From: Spisula solida
Lineage: Eukaryota; Mollusca; Bivalvia; Venerida; Mactridae
Assembly (NCBI GenBank): GCA_947247005.1
Contig: OX365944.1
Location: 74,501-138,500, forward strand
Reading direction: 5' to 3'
DNA length: 64,000 nt
Below, in pieces: positions 12,601 through 21,981 of the stretch (positions are counted from its first letter, which is position 1; each line of letters begins with the position of its first letter). Both the position numbers and the translations under genes were made by a program. The notes below the pieces were generated by a model. The model made no database searches. It was not told the origin of the DNA and saw only the letters and a list, made by a program, of their open reading frames with translations.

Positions 12601-14689
12601 TTCTTAACGCAGCCAGTTACAACCGTAATCCGCATTCTAACCTGATTTGCTGTCACTGATATGATCGCTAGATTCGTTTACATTGCTATCCACCTGAATT
12701 CATTGATATCTTTCTTAAATGAAGTGTTGTCTAATAATATGTGTCACACTTGCATCCAAGTTGTGTTTTATTCTATTAGGTATGATGGCAATGTCTGGCT
12801 ATGTCATTCCGGGAGAGGTATACGCTTGGGTGGCCGTGTTTATTCTTCCGGTAAACTCGGCTCTAAACCCTGTTTTGTATACTCTAACCGCTATTCTTGG
12901 AAAGAGGGTAAGCTACTCTTTCAGTCAGGTAATGAGTAAACAATCAAAGGTCGATTCCAATGACCTACCGCACTCAATGTTAACTCACTACTTGTTGGGA
13001 TAGCTGTTTATTATTAAGTTGCATAGTATAATGAACTAAATTTATTATTAGGAAAGTTTATGAAAGTCGTTCAATATTTCGATAATTTTGGTATGTTTAT
13101 TATAAAGTGTTTAACATCATTGGTCAATTTTCTTTTAGGCAAGCATCTGCCATTTTAAATAAGATGGAGACCAACATCCTCTAAGAAATGTTTACAAGCC
13201 ATTGTTTAGAACTAACTATATGGATTTGTTGCAAATACATGTATAGCACTTTACAACCGGTTTTCTTTGTATAGAGTAAAATATTTCATTGATTTTAAAA
13301 TAACGATTTGATTTTAGTAAAATAACAATTTAATATGTAGAAAAAATATGTGGATTTTAAAAAAATACATTTTAGGAAAAGCCATAATTACGTATTTCGG
13401 ACATCAGTTAAATAGATCAATTATTCGTGAAAATTTAGTTCGTGCCCGCTTCAATCACTAAATCAATATAAGTTATACTATATTTATACTATTTACACTC
13501 TTAGTTGGATTACGGTATGTATTTTTTTATTTTTAGAACCAGCAGGAGGTTGTGGATTCAAATTTGAGAAACAGAGTGAAGAAATCAAGTAATCTTTACT
13601 AACATATGTTATAATTTACATTTATTTTTGAAAAACGATCAGGACTAGCAAAACAGTATGGATGAGCAGCGGCGTGCTAATGGAAATATCCAGTATGGCA
13701 TAATTGTTTATGAAAATAATTGATACAGAATGATACGATCAGTTCTCTTTCTTATTTAAATATTGCTAAAAGTGAATATGCAAACAATCATTATATGCCT
13801 GCCTGTCACTTGTCAATGTTCTAGTAAATTATGACCCACACACTTAATAGTAAATAAACCTTAAGGCCTCGATTTGATGCAACTAGTAGTGTATAGTCAC
13901 CAAACTGAGTCACTACTTCCGCACTCGTGTTTTTATTTCAGCAGTAAGAAGAAAACGTGGCATGGAAAAGCTTCTCTCATATTTCTTGCCGAAAAAAGAG
14001 AATTACGGTACATCGATGATAAGTGTAGAACAAGTACTGCAGCAAAATATGGACCTGATACCAGATGTCTTACTGAAGTTAACCATACAGCTGATAGACT
14101 GTTTGCGCATGCTACATAAAAACTCAATGATACTAGAAACTCTGGATACCAGCAGCGTGCTTGTTACACTGGAATATGGAAAGGTGATTGCATTTATTGT
14201 GATGTCTTGAGTACCGGTAGATAACGAACAGTGTGACCGCTTACTTCTGGTATTCTATCAGCTAATTGATTATATTCAATGCCTGTTAATTTCTTGAAAC
14301 ATTTGTCAAAATATGGCCCTCTCCGCATCAGGGACAAGCAGGGTCCATTTTCCTAGGTGATAATTGGTGTTTCGAGGTAATCGAACACTGTTATGTCGTT
14401 AGGTTCAGTTGCTTAAAACACTGCATATCATAAATTATGATTGGTTCACAATATGAAAACAACTAGTCATTTCGATAATGGTTCGTAATAAAAATGCTTA
14501 CTAGACGTATGAATGTAGTGTATGTGTGTTTATTGTTTTCTGTTGTAGATAACTGGGGACATTCTGATGAGACAACAACCAAAGCACGGATCTTCGTTAG
14601 AAAACAGGAAAGAAAATATGTACAAATTGGGAGTAATTGTACGACGTCTAATGGCATGTAACACCCAGCAAATTAAATCCGATATATAG
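441..14689 (+). CDS. GRL101-like multidomain LRR G-protein-coupled receptor (5' partial, about 10 exons)
   Basis: Exons at 441-661 (tentative), 1177-1416, 2197-2337, 8772-8888, 9434-9949, 10256-11318, 11537-12081, 12780-12928, 13537-13588, 13942-14183 and 14549-14689, ending in TAG. Every junction is GT-AG and the phases agree across all of them. Domain order is unknown N-terminal domain, kringle, Cys module, LDLa, mixed alpha/beta domain, LDLa, LRR block, rhodopsin-like seven-helix core, and a cytoplasmic tail resembling a degenerate kinase C lobe. TM2 has LAVADL, the end of TM3 has DRF in place of DRY, TM6 has CWFP and TM7 has NSALNPVLY. It is a plasma-membrane receptor related to relaxin-type LGRs and snail GRL101; the ligand is unknown. 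The start codon and signal peptide lie left of the window. Two donors are embedded in tandem arrays, and intron 2338-8771 carries an antisense LINE. Confidence 0.85.
662..1176 (+). other. Intron, no recognisable content
   Basis: AT-rich sequence between the candidate first exon and the kringle exon. I see no conserved ORF or repeat in it. Confidence 0.4.
1177..1416 (+). CDS. Kringle-domain exon
   Basis: Acceptor TTATTCAG, donor CATG|GTAAGA, phase 1 at both ends as is usual for kringle modules. It reads YEYAGKMNTTSDGIPCQRW, then PHTHVY, NYCRDPSHSG, WCYTTHP and RWQACC. These are the kringle landmarks (YxG, CQxW, PHxH, NYCRxP, WCYT). This exon alone encodes nearly the whole domain. Confidence 0.88.
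1417..2196 (+). other. Intron with a short dispersed repeat
   Basis: Contains a segment near 1555-1605 (core CAAGCAATACAGAAGTCCCC followed by ACCG and AAGCCAT) that recurs near 23038-23085 in the C1q gene intron. Otherwise only AT-rich sequence. Confidence 0.5.
2197..2337 (+). CDS. Short Cys-rich module exon of the receptor
   Basis: Acceptor AATTTTAG, donor TGCT|GTAAGA, phase 1-1. It encodes LPCGDEDF, ERCMYDTDNAGF, IIGCRNGAHLQDCC. From family knowledge, a (C/R)CxYxxDxxGxxIGCRxxxHL pattern sits directly before the first LDLa module in bivalve GRL101-like receptors, which matches this position. Confidence 0.75.
3137..4350 (-). pseudogene. LINE reverse transcriptase region (copy 1)
   Basis: Two overlapping-frame blocks, 4350-3484 and 3436-3137. 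The first shows SGFRAKHSCETAL, LLLDLSKAFD (motif A), [14 protein letters not shown] (motif B) and IFADDTTL (motif C, intact FADD). The second carries the conserved C-terminal end (RSLAYSGPKIWNYIP). A frameshift separates them near 3480. The N-terminal RT part between about 4350 and 5300 is present only as frameshifted pieces. Catalytic residues of the palm survive, but the ORF cannot be translated as one protein. Confidence 0.85.
5358..6008 (-). pseudogene. LINE APE-type endonuclease domain, catalytic residues damaged (copy 1)
   Basis: Encodes HLNIHSL, IICETLLN-like (GICETLLND), DGIALYIK, GYLCRPP and IIDHLYTN, the usual order of an APE-type LINE endonuclease. The catalytic GDFN block reads FGGFN, so the Asp is lost. 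The terminal SDH block reads HTHPSVI, so it is also lost. Together these indicate an inactive nuclease. Confidence 0.8.
6080..8092 (-). pseudogene. LINE ORF1 remnant, esterase domain truncated (copy 1)
   Basis: Minus-strand remnant of the CR1-type ORF1. Pieces match copy 2 closely: FPQTLSNSSSSHDGIP, LVDATTKSLNQEEEIAQL (coiled coil), VFGDSVTKC (SGNH block I) and HIGINDITK (block III). After TDYQTLQQT it jumps straight to PQFYRGH, missing the roughly 110 residues that in copy 2 carry block V (DEVH). The ATG at 8092 is followed by an in-frame stop within a few codons. Confidence 0.8.
8772..8888 (+). CDS. LDL-receptor class A exon (first)
   Basis: Acceptor TTATTTTAG, donor TGCG|GTAAGT, phase 1-1. 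Encodes FTCPDGNVKCPGSYC, VPLHYVCDG, QCPDGDDELAC: six Cys and the acidic DGxDE calcium site of an LDLa module. It follows the Cys module exon directly in the mature transcript. Confidence 0.88.
9434..9949 (+). CDS. Large extracellular domain exon between the LDLa modules
   Basis: Acceptor TATTTCAG, donor TCCAG|GTAATT, phase 1-1, 172 codons. Begins GCNNEDLEIIMLLSADENI, with a later hydrophobic strand SPAIIFLQHGTES, then FRVVIGPSSDVV, and ends LFPYLCPG. The alternation of strands and helices recalls a von Willebrand A-like fold, but no DxSxS metal motif is present, so this is a guess. The family function is unknown. Confidence 0.75.
9941..10010 (+). repeat. Triplicated splice-donor segment (23-bp period)
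   Basis: Three copies of a 23-bp unit with core TCCAGGTAATTTCCTT. They place GT donors at 9950, 9973 and 9996. The first is the exon end used in the gene model. Because 23 is not a multiple of 3, use of the second or third donor would shift the frame and reach the TAA at 9997-9999. Confidence 0.9.
10256..11318 (+). CDS. LDLa, LRR block and TM1-TM2 exon
   Basis: Acceptor TGTTGTAG, donor CAACG|GTGAGT; phase 1 in, phase 2 out. It encodes a second LDLa (CITQDKVCDG, CPFSDDEMFC), an LRR N-cap (CPPMCTCSGYSAYC), about six LRRs (for example LRSLDLSNNKISIIP, LDYLNLYGN, LDTLYLSYNNI), a Cys-containing C-cap, TM1 (TMLWLMGISALLGNIMAIIY) and TM2 (THLAVADLFMGVYLL). Confidence 0.9.
11537..12081 (+). CDS. TM3-TM6 exon of the receptor
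   Basis: Acceptor TGTTGCAG, phase 2 in; the donor ATGG|GTAAGT at 12082 gives phase 1 out. It encodes the conserved extracellular-loop Cys (WCALAG), TM3 ending LITLDRFIVIKYPF, TM4 (VAWIISISISVIP), TM5 (YSVIVFIGVNFFTFIGIAF), a Lys-rich third loop and TM6 (LLLVVATDFLCWFPIG). The donor sits at the first copy of a 17-copy array. Confidence 0.92.
12072..12402 (+). repeat. 17-copy minisatellite of an exon end plus splice donor
   Basis: Unit of 19 bp (two copies are 23 bp), consensus GGCTGTATGGGTAAGTCTT. The first copy straddles the exon 11537-12081 border: its GGCTGTATGG is coding (G-C-M-G) and its GTAAGT is the donor. Seventeen copies follow one another, 16 with TATGGGTAAGT and one with TATTGGTAAGT. 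All are near-perfect donor consensus sites. Confidence 0.93.
12780..12928 (+). CDS. TM7 exon of the receptor
   Basis: Acceptor TTCTATTAG, donor GTCAG|GTAATG; phase 1 in, phase 0 out. Encodes GMMAMSGYVIPGEVYAWVAV, then FILPVNSALNPVLYTLTAIL, which carries the class A NPxxY signature. An alternative upstream donor (GAGG|GTAAGC) exists near 12907, but it would drop the KRVSYSFSQ tail. Confidence 0.9.
13537..13588 (+). CDS. Short cytoplasmic-tail exon
   Basis: Acceptor TATTTTTAG, donor TCAA|GTAATC; phase 0 in, phase 1 out. Encodes NQQEVVDSNLRNRVKKS. If not spliced, the frame ends a few codons later (SNLY, stop), giving a possible alternative short-tail form. Confidence 0.65.
13942..14183 (+). CDS. 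Tail exon resembling a kinase C lobe, part 1
   Basis: Acceptor TTTATTTCAG, phase 1 in; donor GAAAG|GTGATT, phase 0 out. Encodes RKRGMEKLLSYFLPKKEN, then VLLKLTIQLIDCLRMLHK, LETLDTSSVLV. The helix followed by LHKxxxxLETLDTSSVLV sits where kinases have LHxxxIVHRDLxxxNVLL, so this could be a catalytically dead kinase-like remnant. That resemblance is by eye only. A CAGCAG pair makes a tandem acceptor possible. Confidence 0.7.
14549..14689 (+). CDS. Last recognised tail exon with stop
   Basis: Acceptor TCTGTTGTAG, phase 0, reading ITGDILMRQQPKHGSSLENR, then KENMYKLGVIVRRLMACN, to TAG at 14687. The MYKLGVIVRRLM helix recalls the DVYSFGVVLLEL segment of kinases. No DFG motif is visible in either tail exon. 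Confidence 0.68.
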   Translation: MTGDILMRQQPKHGSSLENRKENMYKLGVIVRRLMACNTQQIKSDI

Positions 14690-15013
14690 TATAACCGTGA
14701 TAGATTATTGAATTCATTACATATTACTACCCTGTATTTTCTTATTTTCATTCATTTCTCCGACTACATGCCTAGTTGCAATCATTTTTTAATTAACATT
14801 GTTAATTTTACATGATTAAGTAACCTGTATACGGCATCTTTAGTTGTGGGAGTGCTTGTTATTGGTCGAACCAACTTGATCACATACAGGTGTAATGTAT
14901 ACATTGCGCTTATTCTGTTTTATATATTTGTGTCGTTATTTATTTTTGAAAGAGTAACGTTATAGGAATGTTGCCCGCTTAAACAAATGTTAATAAGAAA
15001 AAAATGGCTGGTC

Positions 15014-16449
15014 CTTTAAATAGGAGTGACACTATAATAAATAAACACTAGAGAGATTTAAATAGGAGTGACACTATAATAAATAAACACTAGAGAGATT
15101 TAAATAGGAGTGACACTATAATAAATAAACACTAGAGAGATTTAAATAGGAGTGACACTATAATAAATAAACACTAGAGAGATTTGAATAGGAGTGACAC
15201 TATAATAAATAAACACTAGAGAGATTTATCACCTCCAATGACACTATAATAAATAAACACTAGAGAGATTTAAATAGGAGTGACACTATAATAAATAAAC
15301 ACTAGAGAGATTTAGATAGGAGTGACACTATAATAAATAAACACTAGAGAGATTTAAATAGGAGTGACACTATAATAGATAAACACTAGAGAGATTTACC
15401 ACCTCCAATGACACTATAATAAATAAACACTAGAGAGATTTAAATAGGAGTGATACTATAATAAATAAACACTACAGAGATGTATCACCTCCAATGGCAC
15501 TATAGATGTATCACCTCCAATTACACTATAATAAATAAACACTAGAGTGATGTATCTCCTCCAATGACACTATAATAAATAAACACTAGAGAGATGTATC
15601 ACCTCCAATGACACTATAATAAATAAACACTAGAGAGATGTATCACCTCCAATGACACTATAATAAATAAACACTAGAGAGATTTAAATAGGAGTGACAC
15701 TATAATAAATAAACACTAGAGAGATTTAAATAGGAGTGACACTATAATAAATAAACACTAGAGAGATTTAAATAGGAGTGACACTATAATAAATAAACAC
15801 TAGAGAGATTTACCACCTCCAATGACACTATAATAAATAAACACTAGAGAGATTTAAATAGGAGTGACACTATAATAAATAAACACTAGAGAGATTTAAA
15901 TAGGAGTGACACTATAATAAATAAACACTAGAGAGATTTAAATAGGAGTGACACTATAATAAATAAACACTAGAGAGATTTAAATAGGAGTGACACTATA
16001 ATAAATAAACACTAGAGAGATTTACCACCTCCAATGACACTATAATAAATAAACACTAGAGAGATTTAAATAGGAGTGACACTATAATAAATAAACACTA
16101 GAGAGATTTAAATAGGAGTGACACTATAATAAATAAACACTAGAGAGATTTAAATAGAAGTGACACTATAATAAATAAACACTAGAGAGATTTACCACCT
16201 CCAATGACACTATAATAAATAAACACTAGAGAGATTTAAATAGGAGTGATACTATAATAAATAAACACTACAGAGATGTATCACCTCCAATGGCACTATA
16301 GATTTATCACCTCCAATGACACTATAATAAATAAACACTAGAGAGATGTATCACCTCCAATGACACTATAATAAATAAACACTAGAGAGATGTATCACCT
16401 CCAATGACACTATAATAAATAAACACTAGAGAGATGTATCACCTCCAAT
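15014..16449. repeat. AATAAA-containing minisatellite, about 33 copies of two unit types
   Basis: Two interspersed units share the core GACACTATAATAAATAAACA followed by CTAGAGAGAT. Type A (42 bp) is headed by TTTAAATAGGAGT. Type B (44 bp or more) is headed by TTTACCACCTCCAAT or TGTATCACCTCCAAT. Type A dominates the left and middle, type B the right end, and blocks of A's with one B are themselves repeated (higher-order structure). Each unit contains AATAAATAAA, so the array places some thirty polyadenylation-type hexamers downstream of the receptor stop codon. Confidence 0.92.
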
Positions 16450-16872
16450 TCTATCACAAAGTTTCTAATTACGAATGATTTAGCTAATGCGATCACAATG
16501 TTTGTTATTTTTAATTTAATCAGATCGGCATAGTATGTGTTTATGTTTAGCTGTATGGTATTTAGCGTATATTAATCATGACTTTGTAAACTATATTACG
16601 TCTAGAAAAACTTGACCAAACAGATTTTAAATATACTATTCATTGGTTTGTGCAAATGTGTAACATGGGATTCATGTTTATATCGCACATGAGTGACCGT
16701 TCTTAATTGTGACGAAAATGAGAGAGTTTGGGTCACCCTGGTCCTAGTTTGACATTTTTGTTTGTTAGCTGTGCTTATATTTTATGGTTAAACGTGTACA
16801 ATGTGAGAAATCCGTCTGACACAATGTGTGTGTTTTTGTGCTTTTCAATATGTATTCACAAATAAGGCTTAG

Positions 16873-17078
16873 TAGAGGTGAATGAAATAGAAACATTAGT
16901 TATATTAAATAGATTAATATGCCATCTTAGGACAGAACTATGTAAGATCCGCAATGATCAACTTCTAGAGTATACTATGATAGCGGAAAGATTCTGCTGT
17001 CTAACATTGCTACACGCCACATGTAATCCACTATATTGCTTTGCTGAATATTGTGTATTTAATGATGTATGTTGTTGA
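16873..17078 (+). CDS. Possible extra terminal exon of the receptor
   Basis: A 68-codon open stretch preceded by AAGGCTTAG and ending in TGA. It reads EVNEIETLVILNRLICHLRT and further on LLHATCNPLYCFAEYC. If the receptor used a GT at 14658 (GCAT|GTAACA), the phase would fit and this would replace the short end of the tail. The donor is poor and no homology is recognised, so a chance ORF is equally likely. Confidence 0.2.
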
Positions 17079-18004
17079 TAAATGTTTGACTTACTGAAGT
17101 ATCAGATTTGTCTATTTAATATTGTTTGATTATTTTACTTATATTTTACTTATATTTTACTTATACATTATTAATCAACTGTTTGAGCTGAGATAAGATT
17201 ATTAGTTGTTGTCTTTTTGTAAAGAAATGCATGTTATACTCGTGAGATTTGACATTTCAACCTTATTTCAGTTAATGCGTCCATTTAGGTGTACTGTATT
17301 TTTGTATAAAATTATCGCAATTGTGTATATAAACGTATCTCAATGGTAAGGCTACTACAATATTAAGATGAACTGAACTGGGCTTGATATTTATAATTTT
17401 ATAAACATTGTATTTGTTTTTATTTCCATCATGATTTCATTTTATGCATTTAGCACACACTTTCTGTATGTAAAATCTTGACGGTTTGTATGGCGACCTA
17501 CTAAATAACTAATATTGACCCTTTTGTACGCGTAAGTATGAATTCTAGTTCCGAGGTTCCACCTAAATCGAATTAGAGGGTTCCTAATAAATCGAATAGA
17601 GGTTCCACCTAGTTTTGATCCTAAAGGGCAAACTGTGTTTCAAATTGTTTGTATTCAATATTTTATTTCATAAAACAGGGCCCATGTTGCACATTAGTCA
17701 GGGTCCATATAATCAATAGGCCAGAGTCCTTATGATAAATAAGTCAGGTCAAATATGGTCATGTGATAAAACCATTAAACGAATTATGTCCATTTGTATG
17801 TATATGTACTACAAATAGCATAAACAATTCAGTCAATGACTAGGTATAGAAAGATACGACTGCAAGTGTTTAGAAAGATGAATGTCGACATAATTATAGC
17901 GTCGTCTAAACTCTGCGTCGCGTTTGTTTTCTGAAGGAAGTGCTGTAAAGCGCTGTAAGACCCCATGTACGGTAATACCAGATCTGATATAACACCAAGA
18001 AGTT
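17079..18004. other. Gene-free AT-rich stretch
   Basis: No convincing ORF or splice-bounded exon. It contains a small triple repeat of TTTTACTTATA near 17133-17165 and otherwise nothing recognisable. Confidence 0.4.
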
Positions 18005-18366
18005 TGAAAGAAACGGTATCTCTTTAATAGAGGATCTTGCATGAGTGCTCATTACATACGAGTTGTATTAAACGAGTGGACAAAATGATATGACACGAGG
18101 CTTTGCCGATAGTCATATTGTTTTTGTCGACGGGTTTAATAAAACTCGTATGTAATGAGCCCGAATGTAAGATTCTATTTATCAAATAACCTTATAACAC
18201 GCTCATTATTGTTCAAAAGGATGATGTACGCTGCATAAGTTTCAGCCAAAATTCAGCGGTAAAATGAGCGCGACGTCATGGCGTCGTTGATATTATCCTG
18301 ACGTCATTGACGGATCAATGCATGGATTGGCTAACGTCACGTCAAGCTCATTTACATATGAGCCGT
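18005..18366 (+). repeat. Dispersed foldback repeat, copy A
   Basis: Contains inverted arms CTCATTACATACGAGT and ACTCGTATGTAATGAG around 18050-18160, followed by a conserved tail (TTTCAGCCAAAATTCAGCGG, then GACGTCA motifs and CAATGCATGGATTGGCTAAC). The same roughly 350-bp sequence occurs in reverse orientation at 28365-28689. It looks like a MITE or SINE-like dispersed element of unknown family. Confidence 0.8.
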
Positions 18367-18746
18367 TCCCCAGGAAAACCGGTCTTAGTGACAAAAATAT
18401 GAAAATCATGATAATGTAGCATTAGAAAGAGAAGACTCTTTTGAGCAGTTTCTAAAAAATTGAGCAAAATATAACATCAAATTACAAAGTTACAGACTTT
18501 TAAAACTCACCACTCCCCCTTACTTTTTATGTTTATACAATTTTTAGGGAAGTAATAGCTTATAAATTTCTAACGTTTATTAATATTTTATTTATAAGTG
18601 TACATTTTTTAAATTATTTTTTCCTTATACATTTTTGTATGTCCATATTTTATATATTTTAAATTATCTTCATTTGCCTCGTAAATTTATTCAATAAAGT
18701 GTTGTATTCAATCTGTTGTTTTGTAATTATTTTTTGTCAAAATAAA

Positions 18747-20745
18747 TACCACTGGTACGGGGCGAAGCGTAAGACGACTCTTACCGACATCATACTATAG
18801 TCTCTCCGTGAAAAATGCTAAGGACTCTTTATACAGCAAGGCTTAGAGTGTGTCGACTTTACACCGTATTACGCTTTGAATAAGGTGTAAGTTAAAACGA
18901 TCTTTCGACTCATTGACAAGTATTTGTTCTAAATGATAATGCTAAATATTGTAATTAAACGCTATTAGTTAGTTTATATTTATACCTTAACTTGTGCAGG
19001 TTTGTGAAAAATGAAAGAAAATATTCATTTTGTTTAAAACATTGCTCGAAATATAAAACAAATAAATTAATTTAACCAGACAATGTTCTTTATAAACTAG
19101 TGTTGTTGTAATACTTGTATTGGCATATGTATATGCATCCCAGGCCATAAAAGTAAAGTTGCTGTTTTTAAGCGAATGTCAAGTACTCTTAACGACATCA
19201 GATATTGTGTAATGGACTCTTAACGAATGCGTTATAGATAATTCCCGAAGACCTCATGATGGAAATCTCGTATGGAGATAGCGAGTCAGTTTATGCGAGT
19301 GCTTTAGATGTTAGCACGTTAATGGGCGTGGAGTCTTCAGAGAATCTCGACCATTTTTCATCTATTTGAACATGGATTTACCAACTGCCCTGAACTCTCT
19401 TACTTCTGGTGTATATTTCATGGTACAAGCACAGACAAGTGTATCAAGTTGATAACATCTGATTTTAAGAAGTGAAGAAATGAAATATTTCCATCGTCGT
19501 TCCTACGTATGCAGTTTCTTATTGCTGAATTTTCACTCTCACTACACACTTCAAATGGTATATTTCGTTTTAATTCACTTAAAAGCCTTCATTTACAGAG
19601 ATCGAGTATTCGCCTGTTACATTTAAGAAATGAATACACATTTTCTGCAGTTCATCGGTGTATGAACTGTCGGGAAAATCACGCCTAAGTTAAATAAACG
19701 TCGTAGGCGTTTATGTAAAAAATTAGGCGTGGTTTTCCCGACAGTTCATACACCGATGAACTGCAGAAAATGTGTATTCATTTCTTATAATTACAATAAA
19801 AAATAAAAAGTGTTGTTAATTTCCATAGGGACTCAACTGTTCCCATCGTGTAATGTTTAGTCGTGGCGTAGGAATCCGTTGTCCCCGGAGATGAACGAAG
19901 CTAAATTATGTAACAAAACCAATTAGCGCGGGGGCAGCAACGCTCCCGAGGGACTCTGCAGATGTCAAAACACGAAAAACATGCGTTAACACTATTTTAG
20001 AATATAACTTACATTATAACTTCCGTAAATGCGTTTGTATTTCAAACTAATTACATTTTGGCGGGAATTTTAAGGCGACGTTGCGTACGTTACGTCGCGA
20101 AAAACAAACGTTACGTCATACAAGTTTTTGTTATGAGCGTCGACTTCCGGGATCGGCAAATACCACGAAAACATTTAAATCTTGTTGAAAATTATTTAGT
20201 TGGAATTACAGTTCATTTGATGCTGAAGTACATCAACATGTCCCAGCTGATGAACGAAGCTAGATTTAGAATGAATGTAAAAGAAGTCCGTCGATTACGG
20301 AGCTGCTTCATCGGGATATGAACGACAGGTCACATGACCGTTACATCCAATCAGAATGCAGCATTTATGTGAAAATACACAAAGTTGTAATTATTATGAT
20401 AACAACGTATCAAATATACATGTAGAGTATTTTGAACGTGTTAATAATACTATACAGGTTTATAAATACATTGGATAATAATTTACTGTGACAAATTAAG
20501 TTTGCTTCCAGTAGAAGAAAAAGGGATAACTAAGTGAAAATATCTGTTAAACCTCTTCAATCCTCCCTCAGGTAGGAAGAAACCTTGTCATTCGTCTGAC
20601 AGAGTCCATAGCATGATGCCGGTAAGAGTTGTCTTACGCTTTGACATCGCTCCGTACCAGTGAATATAGCATAACATGTTAAAATCATAGAGTACAGCAA
20701 CGATAGCAACCAGCTACATTGCTGAGGTTTTACGACCATTCTGAA
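18747..20745. repeat. Region bounded by inverted repeats of about 65 bp
   Basis: The left segment (CACTGGTACGGGGCGAAGCG, then TAAGACGACTCTTACCGACATCAT in shorter matches) reappears inverted at about 20600-20670 with one 9-base insertion. The 2 kb between has no coding capacity except a 19626-19789 palindrome. It could be a non-autonomous DNA transposon or two separate copies of one repeat. Confidence 0.5.
19626..19789. repeat. Near-perfect long palindrome with arms of about 65 bp
   Basis: The arm beginning AAGAAATGAATACACATTTT at about 19626 is repeated as its reverse complement ending at about 19789, with a spacer of roughly 33 bp between CGCCTAA and TTAGGCG. Only a couple of mismatches are visible, which suggests a young snapback MITE. 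Confidence 0.88.
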
Positions 20746-21635
20746 CATTGGCCATTTAAGAAGAACAGTTTATGTTCGTCACCTTAAGCACTGAGTGGAA
20801 GGGTACCATTAAACTATTTTATGTTTGCTAACTTTGCTATTAAAGATAATAAATTATTTAGTACAGTTGAAGATTCGATGGTACGTCAGTCGCTAGACAC
20901 ACCACGTAACTAACTACTGGTTCAATGACGTGTATGACCACCATTAGCTCTTATACTATAACATAATCACCAACTTTTATTCTGAATTCGATATCGTACA
21001 TCGTCTGTTAATAATTACCTTTAATCTTAGAAACACCCATAAAGTAATTAGAGCAATGTATTATGATTATTCATAGATAGGTAACTGTCCTATACAGTAT
21101 GACTAAACGTAATATCCCTGAAATTATTGACATACTTCAAACACTTAGAAAATACATCGGAGATGCAAGCGTAATATTGATTTCCCAAAAAAAGAACCAC
21201 GATCATCGTAATACATAATTGCCCATTGTCACCAGCAAATGGTTCCAGATTTTAACACCAACATCGTGGTAGAAGATGAACACATGCTGTCCCAGGACAA
21301 TGCATGCACAAACACTTTGACGGACGACACAGCAGAAATCCATTCCGAAATGACTCTCAACATCTGTGAATATAATGTAGGACGAAAGTTCTTAGTACCT
21401 GTACGGTCAGACGATGTTCGTTTTAATGCAATAGAATAGTTGCACATATTACGATACTTTCAAACTGACTTATCAACATTAAAAACAAATACCAACTCAC
21501 AATATTAATACTTAATACATGATCATGTATTTAAGATAAGGATACAACACTGACGAAATCTACATTGGTCAGACCTGTATACAGTGCACATTATACAAGT
21601 TAAACCTGTCACAGGACTAAGTGTGGATTTACAAC
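20322..21635. other. Upstream region of the C1q gene, no gene recognised
   Basis: No exon is convincing. A 66-codon ORF at 21239-21439 (NICEYNVGRKFLVPV) has no recognised relatives. The C1q promoter should lie near 21500-21600, but no clear TATA or initiator stands out. Confidence 0.35.
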
Positions 21636-21981
21636 ATGTCTACGTTTAAACCTGTGTTGCTCGTGTTGGCTATTGATGTAGTAGTTATGTCTGTTCAGAC
21701 TGCTGACTTTGACGATAATGACGTATTACTAAGCAACCCAGTATTTCAACAGTTGATGGCGCAAGTAAATGCACAACAAGATCGTATCACAGAACTAGAA
21801 TATCGTGATCTGGCTCAGCAGGAACTTCTCACCGACATGGAGCGCGTAGTTAAACAACAACAACAACAGATGGAAGAGATGAAACTTGCACCAGATGGGC
21901 CGTGCCAAACCCACTCCAACCAAGTTCTAACTGCGGAAAATGACGAGGTTACACCAAACGACCATAGCGAAACCGTCCAGG
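21636..21981 (+). CDS. C1q gene exon 1: signal peptide and coiled coil
   Basis: Starts at ATG 21636 (STFKPVLLVLAIDVVVMSVQ). The donor at 21982 is GTGATT, which is unusual but fits the phase of exon 2. Without splicing the frame would end about 25 bases further. Confidence 0.88.

Noticed and set aside
15014..16449. CRISPR-like array
   Set aside because: Units are contiguous with no unique spacers, in a eukaryotic genome next to split genes; a minisatellite explains it.
20055..20070. E2F-like site TTTTGGCGGGAA as a promoter
   Set aside because: A perfect-looking site, but no gene start or exon could be recognised near it; a single motif is not enough.
21239..21439. 66-codon ORF upstream of the C1q gene as a coding exon
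   Set aside because: No homology recognised and no matching splice sites; both strands are open over the same stretch, suggesting chance.
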